Positions 25,185 through 32,716 of a DNA stretch of 64,000 nucleotides are shown here, one piece after another. Source of the stretch: an uncultured Eubacteriales bacterium (GTDB lineage: Bacteria; Bacillota; Clostridia; Oscillospirales; UBA644); assembly GCA_900547165.1 (NCBI GenBank), contig URFZ01000010.1, forward strand, positions 11,633 to 75,632, written 5' to 3'. Position 1 is the stretch's first letter, and each line of letters starts with the position of its first letter. Under the pieces are notes generated by a model, which saw nothing but the letters and a program-made list of their open reading frames with translations, was not told the DNA's origin and did not search any database. The translations under genes were made by a program, and so were the position numbers.

Positions 25185-25929
25185 TCTTTTTCTTGCCCCC
25201 TTTCAGCAGCCGAAGCATAAGTTTTTCAAGCAACACGCTGATTATTATAACAACAACGGTATAAGCGATAACTTCCGCAGTTTCGAGATTGAGTTTTGAC
25301 GAATAGAGTTCATCGCCTATCGAGCGGTCGGGACGGCAGATAACTTCCGCCGCGACACCTGATTTCCACGCGAAGCCGAGCGCCGTTCTGCACGCGCTGA
25401 CGGCATAGGGTTTAACGGAGGGGAGCCAGACTTCGGAAAACGTTCCGCGCCCTCCGAAACGGTATATTCGAGCAACTTCAAGCAGTTTGCGGTCGGTTTG
25501 GTTTATTCCCTCCGCAACATTTGCGCAAACGAGAGGCACGACCATCAAAAAAGAAATAAAGACGGGCAGCAGGTCGGTTTTTATCCACACAAGCGCAAGG
25601 ATTATAAATGAGGCAACAGGCGCGGCTTTGACGATATGAAGTATCGGCGCAAGCAAAGTTTTTGCGATTTTGGAATTGTGCATAAGCACCGCAAGCAGAC
25701 CTCCTACGCAGACACCTGAGAAAAAGCCCGCCGTTATACGTAAAAGAGAAAGTCCGGCCGCAAGCCAAAACTCGGAAGTTTTAATTTTTTCGAGAAGCGT
25801 TGCAAGGACTTTGAGCGGGGACGGCAACAGCAGTTCAAGCCCTATTGTATATGAAGCAAAAGCCCAAACGGCGATCCAGAAAACGAGGACCGCCGCAGAG
25901 AGAAATATTTTTTTAACCTTAGCCGACAT
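25162..25929 (-). CDS. ABC importer permease (SsuC/TauC type)
   Basis: A 255-residue permease with six predicted membrane helices. The EAA-type coupling loop is visible as EGINQTDRKLLEVARIYRFGG, as in the BPD_transp_1 family for nitrate, sulfonate and taurine. The start ATG at 25929 overlaps the end of the binding-protein gene by 11 bases; the longer open frame upstream is inside that gene. AAEVICRPDRSIGDELYSSKLNL near the C-terminus matches the family consensus AEM-G...G-G-LI. Substrate is not predictable. Confidence 0.9.
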   Translation of the reverse strand: MSAKVKKIFLSAAVLVFWIAVWAFASYTIGLELLLPSPLKVLATLLEKIKTSEFWLAAGLSLLRITAGFFSGVCVGGLLAVLMHNSKIAKTLLAPILHIVKAAPVASFIILALVWIKTDLLPVFISFLMVVPLVCANVAEGINQTDRKLLEVARIYRFGGRGTFSEVWLPSVKPYAVSACRTALGFAWKSGVAAEVICRPDRSIGDELYSSKLNLETAEVIAYTVVVIIISVLLEKLMLRLLKGGKKKNVRTETH

Positions 25930-26944
25930 ACCAGAAACCGCTCTCGGGCATTGCTCCGCCGATACTTGTCGGGTCAAGTTCGAAAAGTGCCTTGAAATAA
26001 TCGGTTATCGCCTTTTCGCATTCGGAGCCCGGAATAAACGTTATCGCGCATTTCGGAATGGCTTTTTCGGCAACAGCCGCGGAGCCGACTATTTTATATG
26101 TTTCGCAAAGCGCCGCAACGCCTGACACGTCGGAATTTGCCCTTTCAACTCTTTCTTTGTATTCTTCAAGGAATTTGTCAACCGCGGCTTTATTATTTTC
26201 GACGTAATCTGCTTTTGCGATAACGCAGCCCATATAAACATTACCCTCTTTGCCGAGGTCTTTCCAAATATCGCCTATGCTTAAAGCGGTGCGAAGTCCC
26301 TCGACCTTTGCGCAGGCGGTGGTCAGAAACGGTTCGGGCACGAGCGCGACTTCGGCATCTCCCTTTGCAAGCAGAGATACAAGTTCGCTGTTTTCGGCAA
26401 CGAATTTAAGTGTCACGTCATTATCGGGGTCACTGCCGTTCGCGGAAAGAACCGCACGAAGAACGTATTCGGGGTTTGCGCCCTCACCCGTGGAATAGAT
26501 GGTTTTTCCTTTGAGGTCGGCAACGGTCTTTACAGAATCGCCCTTTTCGGCAATGTAAAGCACGCAGCCGGTGTTTATCGCAAGCATTTTGACGTTTCCG
26601 TTCAGTTTTGCGTAAAGTTTTGCCGCAAGGTTTGTGGGAACGGACGCAATGTTCATCTCTCCGTTTGCGAACCTGGAAACTATTTCGTCGGGAGAAGTCG
26701 CTACGGAAAAAGTATATTCGTTTGCGGTTTTCTTTTCGTCGCTTTGTCCCATAAGATACGCCATGCCGATACCCGTCGGACCGGAGATGCACCCGATATT
26801 CATTTTCACACTCTCATAAGTCTCCGTCGTGGGTTCGGAAGCCGTGGAAGCCGTTGTGGGCTCATCGTTTTTCGCACACGCGGCAAAGAATGCGGCGCAA
26901 AGCGCGAAAACAAGCACAGCTGCAAGCAGTTTTTTAATTTTCAT
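25919..26944 (-). CDS. ABC importer substrate-binding lipoprotein (NMT1/THI5-like)
   Basis: A 341-residue lipoprotein. The signal peptide ends in AFFAACAK, with the lipidated Cys at about residue 23 from the chosen start (the second ATG, where GGAGTG has good spacing). A Thr/Ser/Glu-rich linker follows, then the two-lobe periplasmic-binding fold with MNIGCISGPTGIGMAYLMGQ, GEMNIASVPTNLAAKLY, DLKGKTIYSTGEGANPEYVLRA and ALVPEPFLTTA. This is the NMT1/SsuA-like group, whose members bind sulfonates, nitrate, thiamin precursors and others. The MGCVIAK stretch and the ending SGFWYVG are usual. It is the second gene in the operon, 5 bases after the Crp-like regulator. Confidence 0.9.
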   Translation of the reverse strand: MKIKKLLAAVLVFALCAAFFAACAKNDEPTTASTASEPTTETYESVKMNIGCISGPTGIGMAYLMGQSDEKKTANEYTFSVATSPDEIVSRFANGEMNIASVPTNLAAKLYAKLNGNVKMLAINTGCVLYIAEKGDSVKTVADLKGKTIYSTGEGANPEYVLRAVLSANGSDPDNDVTLKFVAENSELVSLLAKGDAEVALVPEPFLTTACAKVEGLRTALSIGDIWKDLGKEGNVYMGCVIAKADYVENNKAAVDKFLEEYKERVERANSDVSGVAALCETYKIVGSAAVAEKAIPKCAITFIPGSECEKAITDYFKALFELDPTSIGGAMPESGFWYVG

Positions 26945-26949
26945 ACATA

Positions 26950-27558
26950 TCACTCCAAAATATATATTGTCTTTTTGTCACGACGAACGGCGCCGCTGCT
27001 TTCAAGTTCCGCAAGAGCGCGATAAAGTCCTGCGCGGCTCATGCCGAGAATAGACGCAAGGTCTTTGAGACTGAAATTCAGTTTATAAACGCCGTTGTTC
27101 GCTCTTTCGGAAAGAAAGCGCATAAGTATTTCGGCTTTGCTGCCGACCTCGCCGGAGCGCGTTTCGTAAAGCTGCCCTATCCGCTCACTCAGATACCGCA
27201 GAAAGCTCGCACTCGCCGACGAGTTTTTTTCCATAATTTCTATAACGGACTTATACGGAAGAAAAGCGGCGATGCATTTTGTATAAGCCACAAACGTCGC
27301 GTTGAAGCCTTTGTCTCCGCTGAAAAACATCTCCGCGCCGTAAACGTCACCTTTTTCAAGCGTCCGTATGCGGCTGCCGTCAACTCTCAAAGACACGGCT
27401 TTGCCGGAGATAAGAACGCCTATCCCTTTATTTTCATCGACGGTCGAATATATTTTTTCACCTTTTTCAAAGGTTTTCCCCTCAAATTCGACGTCCTCCG
27501 CTCGAACAGAGCCCCCTTTGAACAAAAAAAGTTTATTCAGAAGGTCTTCGGGTCTCAT
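26950..27558 (-). CDS. Crp/Fnr family regulator, first gene of the ABC operon
   Basis: A 202-residue Crp/Fnr protein. The N-terminal cyclic-nucleotide-like beta barrel (residues 10-115) contains GEKIYSTVDENKGIGVLISGKAVSLRVDGSRIRTLEKGDVYGAEMFF. A dimer helix and a winged helix at the C-terminus follow (FSLKDLASILGMSRAGLYRALAELESSGAV). It has a single cysteine, so it is not an Fe-S Fnr sensor. The ATG has GAGG nine bases upstream. It leads the operon and its promoter carries a 22-bp palindrome (27813-27834) with exactly Crp-like geometry just after the -10 box, which suggests autoregulation. The ligand is unknown; the transported compound is a natural guess. Confidence 0.9.
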   Translation of the reverse strand: MRPEDLLNKLFLFKGGSVRAEDVEFEGKTFEKGEKIYSTVDENKGIGVLISGKAVSLRVDGSRIRTLEKGDVYGAEMFFSGDKGFNATFVAYTKCIAAFLPYKSVIEIMEKNSSASASFLRYLSERIGQLYETRSGEVGSKAEILMRFLSERANNGVYKLNFSLKDLASILGMSRAGLYRALAELESSGAVRRDKKTIYILE

Positions 27559-27812
27559 GCCAATATCCTCACATTCCGGCGCTTAAATACCCGAAAAGCC
27601 GAATGCGTAACTTTCCCGCCGATGCCCGAAGATAACATACGTCGAAAATGTTTTTACGCACAAAAGCGCGTCGCCGTTTTTTCTCAGAACAAAAAAACAG
27701 CGCCCGCCGCGATTTTTCAACGGAATCTTTCGGAACAGGCAACAAAAAGTCCGAGAGCAAAATCCGTCTTTCGAAAAATGACGTCGGGAGACCAAAATTC
27801 AGCAAACTCATG
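27559..27812 (-). other. Long untranslated leader of the Crp-ABC operon
   Basis: From the predicted start near 27836 to the regulator's ATG is about 280 bases. I see no known riboswitch in it. An 80-codon frame (27569-27811) begins right after the operator but has no ribosome site, so it is not listed as a gene. Confidence 0.4.
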
Positions 27813-27834
27813 AAATAAACGCCATTGTTTATTT
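27813..27834. promoter_or_regulatory. Crp/Fnr-type palindromic operator
   Basis: AAATAAAC-GCCATT-GTTTATTT: perfect 8-bp arms and a 6-bp centre, 22 bp in all, the geometry of Crp-family sites. It lies at about +2 to +24 of the operon that encodes a Crp/Fnr protein, so repression by that protein is likely. Confidence 0.55.
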
Positions 27835-27842
27835 TATATGTT

Positions 27843-27871
27843 ATTATATCAGATTTTCAAACTTTTTTCAA
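27843..27871 (-). promoter_or_regulatory. SigA-type promoter of the Crp-ABC operon
   Basis: On the minus strand, TTGAAA (27866-27871), a 17-bp spacer and TATAAT (27843-27848). The AT-rich stretch 27872-28089 upstream holds nothing else I can name. Confidence 0.7.
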
Positions 27872-28089
27872 TCCCTGTGATATGGTTTTTATGTTTTTAT
27901 ATATTTCAGTAGAAATCCTGCCACAATTCGACAAATCAAATTAAACATTTTTTTATACATACATTTCACAAATCAATTTTTTTCACTTTTCGGACAAAAA
28001 TAACTGCCGAACAGGCGTCAGCCGTGCCGGCAAGATTCCGAACGGAAAGAGACAAAAAAGCAAAGTTTCAAAAAATTCGATTTTTGCGG

Positions 28090-28118
28090 TTGACAAAGAG
28101 GGCTGTATTTGGTATAAT
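28090..28118 (+). promoter_or_regulatory. SigA-type promoter of the rplU operon
   Basis: TTGACA (28090-28095), a 17-bp spacer and TATAAT (28113-28118), a near-consensus match fitting a ribosomal protein operon. Confidence 0.88.
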
Positions 28119-28123
28119 TAATC

Positions 28124-28203
28124 TGCCGCACGAATCAGGCAGGGGTTATTATGCCCCTACGCAAGACCCGGGGAGGCGCCTGTGCCGGCGAGACTTATTA
28201 TAA
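28124..28203 (+). promoter_or_regulatory. L21 leader (ribosomal protein autoregulatory RNA)
   Basis: The 5' UTR of rplU is GC-rich and structured: AGGGGTTATTATGCCCCT forms one hairpin and GGCGCCTGTGCCGGC another, linked by GACCCGGGGAGG. Position and the CGGGGAG core match the Firmicutes L21 leader class by memory. It presumably lets L21 control its own mRNA. I could not score it against a covariance model. Confidence 0.6.
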
Positions 28204-28214
28204 GAGGTAAAAGT

Positions 28215-28526
28215 ATGTACGCAGTAATCGTGACCGGCGGCAAGCAGTACAAAGTGTCCGAAGGAGACACTCTGTTCATCGAAAAGCTTGATGCCGAAGC
28301 AGGTTCCGAGGTAACCTTTGACAAAGTTCTTCTGGTTGCCGACGGTGAAAAAATCACGGCAGGCGCACCCTATGTTGAGGGCGCTACCGTAGAAGCCAAA
28401 CTCGAAAAGAACGGAAAAGGCAAAAAGATCCGTGTTTTCAAGTACAAGGCAAAGAAAAACGAACGCAAAAAGATCGGCCACAGACAGCCTTATTCCAAGG
28501 TTACCGTGACCGCTGTTAAGTTTTAA
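28215..28526 (+). CDS. rplU: 50S ribosomal protein L21
   Basis: A 103-residue ribosomal protein. The start is MYAVIVTGGKQYKVSEGD, the universal L21 N-terminus; FKYKAKKNERKKIGHRQPYSKV is the rRNA-binding C-terminal signature. RBS GAGG precedes ATG 28215. In most Firmicutes a gene for the Prp protease (ysxB) lies between rplU and rpmA; here only 22 bases separate them. It is first in rplU-rpmA-obgE. Confidence 0.97.
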   Translation: MYAVIVTGGKQYKVSEGDTLFIEKLDAEAGSEVTFDKVLLVADGEKITAGAPYVEGATVEAKLEKNGKGKKIRVFKYKAKKNERKKIGHRQPYSKVTVTAVKF

Positions 28527-28548
28527 TCGAAGGGTGGAGGTGTTCTGA

Positions 28549-28809
28549 ATGGCTCATAAGAAAGGTGTCGGCTCGACCAAAAACGGCAGAGATTCCGAGT
28601 CCAAACGTCTCGGTGCAAAAAAGGCTGACGGACAGTTTGCTCTTGCGGGCAATATTCTCGTAAGACAGAGAGGCACAAAGATCCATCCGGGTCTGAATGT
28701 CGGCAAGGGTTCCGATGACACTCTCTTTGCTCTCGTTGACGGCACGGTTAAATTCGAGCGCGTCGGCAAGGACAGAAAGAAAGTAAGCGTTTACGAAATC
28801 GAGCAATAA
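28549..28809 (+). CDS. rpmA: 50S ribosomal protein L27 (without N-terminal extension)
   Basis: An 86-residue ribosomal protein at the peptidyl-transferase site. The start is MAHKKGVGSTKNGRDS, so the mature N-terminus is encoded directly. Most Firmicutes make L27 with a nine-residue prefix that the Prp protease removes; that prefix and the prp gene are both missing here. The rest, LGAKKADGQFALAGNILVRQRGTKIHPG and DDTLFALVDGTVKFE, is standard. GGAGG precedes the ATG. A terminator-like hairpin follows before obgE. Confidence 0.97.
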   Translation: MAHKKGVGSTKNGRDSESKRLGAKKADGQFALAGNILVRQRGTKIHPGLNVGKGSDDTLFALVDGTVKFERVGKDRKKVSVYEIEQ

Positions 28810-28836
28810 GATTTTGTAACGGACAAAAAGCAAACA

Positions 28837-28876
28837 AGAGATGCCTTACATAAAAGTAAAGCATCTCTGTTTTTTT
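28837..28876 (+). terminator. Intrinsic terminator or attenuator between rpmA and obgE
   Basis: AGAGATGCCTTAC (28837-28849) pairs with GTAAAGCATCTCT (28856-28868), with one mismatch, then GTTTTTTT. No promoter for obgE is obvious downstream, so read-through probably supplies it. Confidence 0.8.
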
Positions 28877-28945
28877 AACGGCGGTCTGCTTGCGGGCGGA
28901 AATGTACCCGAACATGGAAAGGACTGCCCTATCGGAGGATTTTAT

Positions 28946-30223
28946 ATGTTTGCCGATCAAACAAAATTATATGTCAAAGCCGGCGACGGCGGCGACGGCG
29001 CGGTTGCGTTCCACCGTGAAAAATACGTTGCGGCGGGAGGTCCCGACGGCGGCGACGGCGGCAAGGGCGGCGATATCGTCTTTCAGGTTGACACAAACCT
29101 GAACACTCTTATCGAACTCCGCTATAAGCACAAATTCGTTGCGCAGAACGGCGAAAACGGCAAAGGCGGCAAGATGTTCGGGAAAAGCGGAGAAGACCGC
29201 ATAATAAAAGTTCCGAGAGGAACTCTTATCAAAGACGCGCAGACGGGAAAAGTCATCAAGGACATGAGCGACGACGAACCGTTTGTATGCTGTCGCGGAG
29301 GCAAAGGCGGTTGGGGCAACAGACATTTTGCCACGCCGACAAGACAGTGCCCGCGCTTTGCAAAACCGGGAATACCGGGCGAAGAAAGAGAAATAATTCT
29401 TGAACTGAAACTCATTGCCGATATTGGGCTTATCGGTTTTCCGAACGTCGGAAAATCAACGCTGCTTTCCGTTGTGAGCGCGGCACGTCCGAAAATCGCA
29501 AACTATCACTTCACAACGCTTGCACCGAATCTCGGGGTGGTTCGTCTTGACGAGGAAAAAAGCTTCGTTATGGCGGATATTCCGGGCATAATAGAGGGCG
29601 CCGCGGATGGCGCGGGTCTCGGACACGCCTTTTTGCGCCACATCGAAAGATGCCGTCTGCTTGTTCATATTGTGGACATTTCGGGCAGCGAGGGACGCGA
29701 CCCCGTTGAAGATTTCAAAATAATCAACTCGGAGTTGAAGCGATTTTCAGAAAAACTTGCGGAGTGTCCGCAGGTAGTCGTTGGCAACAAGACAGACCTT
29801 GTGACGGATGAAAAGGTCAGAGAAGATTTCCGTGAATTTATCGTTTCGCAGGGCTTGGACTATTACGAAATGTCCGCCGCAACGCATACGGGAACAAAAG
29901 AACTGATGTATGCGCTTTACGAAAAAGTTTCGGCATTGCCCGCGGTAAAGGTCTACGAACCGGAAGCGGACGAGATAACGGAAGAAGACCTGAAAGAGCG
30001 CGACAACGCCGTAACGATAACAAAAGTCGGAGATATCTTCTGCGTGGAGGGCGAATGGCTTCGCCGCATAATGCGAGGGTGCAACTTCGACGATTACGAA
30101 TCGCTTCAATATTTCCAGAAAGTGCTGAGAATATCGGGCGTTATCGAAAAACTCGTTGAGGCGGGAGTAAAAGAAAACGACACGGTAGATATTTACGGAT
30201 TTGAATTCGATTTCGTTTATTGA
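28946..30223 (+). CDS. obgE: GTPase ObgE/CgtA
   Basis: A 425-residue ribosome-assembly and stress GTPase. The Obg domain (1-158) is glycine-rich (GDGGDGAVAFHREKYV, GGPDGGDGGKGGD). The G domain has GFPNVGKST (about 166), DIPGIIEGA (switch II), NKTD (about 278) and an SAATHTG G5 loop. The C-terminal OCT domain (about 345-425) ends DTVDIYGFEFDFVY. The start ATG 28946 follows CGGAGG; an upstream in-frame ATG would add 35 residues unlike any Obg. L21, L27 and Obg are co-encoded in most bacteria. Confidence 0.97.
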   Translation: MFADQTKLYVKAGDGGDGAVAFHREKYVAAGGPDGGDGGKGGDIVFQVDTNLNTLIELRYKHKFVAQNGENGKGGKMFGKSGEDRIIKVPRGTLIKDAQTGKVIKDMSDDEPFVCCRGGKGGWGNRHFATPTRQCPRFAKPGIPGEEREIILELKLIADIGLIGFPNVGKSTLLSVVSAARPKIANYHFTTLAPNLGVVRLDEEKSFVMADIPGIIEGAADGAGLGHAFLRHIERCRLLVHIVDISGSEGRDPVEDFKIINSELKRFSEKLAECPQVVVGNKTDLVTDEKVREDFREFIVSQGLDYYEMSAATHTGTKELMYALYEKVSALPAVKVYEPEADEITEEDLKERDNAVTITKVGDIFCVEGEWLRRIMRGCNFDDYESLQYFQKVLRISGVIEKLVEAGVKENDTVDIYGFEFDFVY

Positions 30224-30228
30224 TTGAT

Positions 30229-31059
30229 ATGAAAAAGATATTCAAAACAGCGTGCATAGTCTTTGTCGGTGCAGCGGTAGTTGCTGCGGCGATATTTCTG
30301 ATGTATAAACTTGCTTCAAGACAAAAATCCCTGCAAGCGGTCGCTTTCGTTTCTTCTTACGAAAACGTTACGGACGAGGACAGACTGACACAAGAGGCAT
30401 ATGCGACGTTGATGAACGCGGTCTTTGAAAAAATGAAAAAGACCGACGCGCCTGATGTGAATAAGGAAAAGCCCGACGTTTCGTTCGTCTGCCACGACGG
30501 AAACGGGGGAAACATAAAAAGTTACCGCGTTTTCCGAATAAGCGCAAGAAACAGGGATTATGTCATCTACTCGGCAGACGAGGACACGTTTTATAAAGTC
30601 GACACGGACACTTTGGACACGTTTTTTGATATGCCGCCGATAAAAGAGGCATGCCTTGATGCGGAAATTCCCCGTCTTATACTGAAAACGACGGTTTCCG
30701 AGGGAACTCGAACACTCGGCACGGCGACGGACGGAACATGGAATTACGCAAAAGAAACGGGAGACTTCACAAACATTGCCGTTCCGAATACGGAGGCGGG
30801 AGATGTTGTCGAACTTGATTTCGGGCTTTACGACTTCTGTTTTATCTGCACAAAAACGCCGAATAAACTGACCGTTTACGCAAAAGACGAAGAAAGCGGT
30901 GAGCAGACCGAAAAAGAAATTTCGATAGGTGAAAAGCTGCCCGCACTCGAAAAGGGAAAAACCTATATGCTGACGGTCAAAGCGGAATGGACGGAAACAG
31001 AAAACCGCGATTATTTCGGAACCGTTTCATACGTTTTCAAGGTAAAAACAACGGAATAG
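30229..31059 (+). CDS. Membrane-anchored extracytoplasmic protein, unknown function
   Basis: A 276-residue protein with one N-terminal membrane helix (residues 4-25) and an outer domain rich in beta strands and charged residues. I do not recognise a family. The Asp/Glu/Lys/Thr-rich composition and lack of cysteine clusters suggest a soluble extracellular domain. The gene starts 5 bases after obgE (ATG 30229); a TTG three codons earlier overlaps the obgE stop and is the alternative start. No clear ribosome site is present, so it may depend on coupling to obgE. It ends at a terminator at 31098. Confidence 0.65.
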   Translation: MKKIFKTACIVFVGAAVVAAAIFLMYKLASRQKSLQAVAFVSSYENVTDEDRLTQEAYATLMNAVFEKMKKTDAPDVNKEKPDVSFVCHDGNGGNIKSYRVFRISARNRDYVIYSADEDTFYKVDTDTLDTFFDMPPIKEACLDAEIPRLILKTTVSEGTRTLGTATDGTWNYAKETGDFTNIAVPNTEAGDVVELDFGLYDFCFICTKTPNKLTVYAKDEESGEQTEKEISIGEKLPALEKGKTYMLTVKAEWTETENRDYFGTVSYVFKVKTTE

Positions 31060-31097
31060 TTGAGACTTGCCGAGAATTTCATAAAAACAAAAAGCAG

Positions 31098-31129
31098 CGG
31101 CTTCGACTCAAAACGTCGGAGCCGTTTTT
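31098..31129 (+). terminator. Intrinsic terminator of the rplU-obgE operon
   Basis: CGGCTTCGAC (31098-31107) pairs with GTCGGAGCCG (31115-31124), with one wobble, and is followed by TTTTTG. Confidence 0.8.
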
Positions 31130-31231
31130 GTATAAGCAGAGTATGTTCGAAAAAACAAGTGAGACTTTTCGGAAATTGAAACGACAAAGAAGTGAGAGGG
31201 AAAAAATCCCCTTTCGGAAAGGAGAAAGTCA

Positions 31232-31789
31232 ATGGACAACGGTGCTTGTAGCTACCGCCGTTTCCTTGACGGTGACGACAAAGGATTGGTTGAACTTGTC
31301 GGAGAGTACAAAGACGGGCTGATTCTTTTTCTGAACGGATATGTCAACAATATCTCCGTCGCGGAAGAACTGACGGAAGAAACTTTTTTCCGTCTGATAA
31401 CAAAAAAACCGCGATATTCGGGAAAAAGCACTTTCAAATCATGGCTGTATGCGATAGGACGAAATACGGCGATAGATTATATACGACACCGTTCAAAAAT
31501 GCACGATACGCCCTTTGACGATATGGAAAATCTGTTGAGCACGGAGCACGATCTCGAACACAGCTATATAAAGGAAGAAAGAAAAATAGTTGTTCACCGC
31601 GCACTTTCCAATCTTTCGGAAGATTACAGAACCGTGCTTTGGCTTGTGTTTTTCGAGGGTTTTTCCAACAAAGAAGCGGCAACGGCAATGAAAAAGAGTG
31701 ACCGACAGATAAAAAATCTGCTCTACCGCGCGAAGCAATCTTTGAAGTTGTATCTTGAAAAGGAGGGCTTTGTTTATGAAGAACCGTGA
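31232..31789 (+). CDS. ECF-type RNA polymerase sigma factor
   Basis: A 185-residue group 4 sigma factor. Region 2 (residues about 20-90) has the helix VAEELTEETFFRLI (binding core RNA polymerase) and WLYAIGRNTAIDYIRHR (promoter melting, -10 contact). Region 4 (about 122-175) has RALSNLSEDYRTVLWLVFFEGFSNKEAATAMKKSDRQIKNLLYRAK, a standard -35 helix-turn-helix. RBS AAAGGAG precedes ATG 31232. The next gene overlaps it by 14 bases and encodes a single-span membrane protein, the usual layout for a sigma/anti-sigma pair responding to the envelope. Confidence 0.93.
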   Translation: MDNGACSYRRFLDGDDKGLVELVGEYKDGLILFLNGYVNNISVAEELTEETFFRLITKKPRYSGKSTFKSWLYAIGRNTAIDYIRHRSKMHDTPFDDMENLLSTEHDLEHSYIKEERKIVVHRALSNLSEDYRTVLWLVFFEGFSNKEAATAMKKSDRQIKNLLYRAKQSLKLYLEKEGFVYEEP

Positions 31790-32468
31790 TGAAATGGTAA
31801 ACGATTTGCTCGAACGCAGAGACAAATACGTTGCCGAGCAAAAAAGGAAAAGAAACATTTTGATGCGTTCGACCGCAGCCGCCGTTTGCGTATGTCTTGT
31901 CGCATCGGCGGGAGTGTGGATATGGCACAGCAAAACAAGAGACACCCCGACAGCGGGAACGGAACAGACAAAAACCGGGCGAGAAGTCGAGACCGTGCCG
32001 AACAACTCCGACCCGACAATATCTCTTGACGGTCTGCCGGGACAGGACATCGGGCACATCTATGCGCTGTACGACAAAGGCTATGACACGATAGAAAAAC
32101 TTCTCAAAGTTTCGGATCTCATCGTGCGGGCAACGCCTGTTGCGATAGAAAGCAAATCGGCGGTCGGCTGTCATGTCGTTCTCCGTGTGGAAGACGCCGA
32201 CAGGGACGGCATTACGGAAATCAGAGTGGTGCAGTTGAAAGACGAGCACCTGCTCAAAATCGGAGAAGAAGTCGTACTTGTTCTGCAAAAAGACTTTGAC
32301 AACAGTTATTATTTTGTTCCGGGCGGCGGAGACGGAATTTTCCGCACGGACGAAGAAAGCGGACAGATAAAAGGAAAATTGCTTGATTCCCTTGCGGAGA
32401 AAACGCATACGGACAAATCAAACCTGACGTTTGAAGATATTTTTGATTTGCTTGTAAAAAACAAATAA
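31776..32468 (+). CDS. Probable anti-sigma partner, single-span membrane protein
   Basis: A 230-residue protein: a short charged cytoplasmic segment (residues 1-28, NRDEMVNDLLERRDKYVAEQKRKR), one membrane helix (30-48), and an outer domain of about 180 residues (LYDKGYDTIEKLLKVSDLIVRATP... VVLVLQKDFDNSYYFVPGGGDGIF). It lacks the HxxxCxxC zinc site of ZAS anti-sigma factors. AGGAGG lies 9 bases before ATG, inside the sigma gene. The outer domain has a fold resembling proteins that follow sigma genes in Clostridia, but I know no name for it. The anti-sigma role is inferred from position and topology. Confidence 0.6.
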   Translation: MKNRDEMVNDLLERRDKYVAEQKRKRNILMRSTAAAVCVCLVASAGVWIWHSKTRDTPTAGTEQTKTGREVETVPNNSDPTISLDGLPGQDIGHIYALYDKGYDTIEKLLKVSDLIVRATPVAIESKSAVGCHVVLRVEDADRDGITEIRVVQLKDEHLLKIGEEVVLVLQKDFDNSYYFVPGGGDGIFRTDEESGQIKGKLLDSLAEKTHTDKSNLTFEDIFDLLVKNK

Positions 32469-32481
32469 GACAAACAAAAAA

Positions 32482-32516
32482 CACGGAGAGCCTTAAAAAC
32501 GGTTCTCCGTGTTTTT
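32482..32516 (+). terminator. Intrinsic terminator of the sigma operon
   Basis: CACGGAGAGCC (32482-32492) pairs with GGTTCTCCGTG (32501-32511), with one wobble, then TTTTT. Confidence 0.85.
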
Positions 32517-32631
32517 AATTCGCAAGGGATCAAAAAATCTATAATATAAAGCCCGAATGTCTTAATTTTGTTTCAAACGTAAATTTTTTTACGGGTGTTT
32601 TGGTTATGTCTACAAAACTTTATTCAAGGTA

Positions 32632-32660
32632 TTGATTTTATTTAGGTATTATAGTATAAT
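32632..32660 (+). promoter_or_regulatory. SigA-type promoter of the EF-G-like gene
   Basis: TTGATT (32632-32637), a 17-bp spacer and TATAAT (32655-32660). Confidence 0.8.
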
Positions 32661-32716
32661 ATTATCGTTAAATAACACGGCGGCAGAGATCGCCGCGAAA
32701 GGGGACAAAATTTATT

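Noticed and set aside
27569..27811. 80-codon minus-strand frame in the Crp operon leader
   Set aside because: No ribosome site before its ATG, which lies next to the operator; the product looks like no family. Kept only as a note.
28090..28203. A tRNA or other RNA gene before rplU
   Set aside because: No cloverleaf or CCA-type acceptor; the structure and place fit an L21 leader better.
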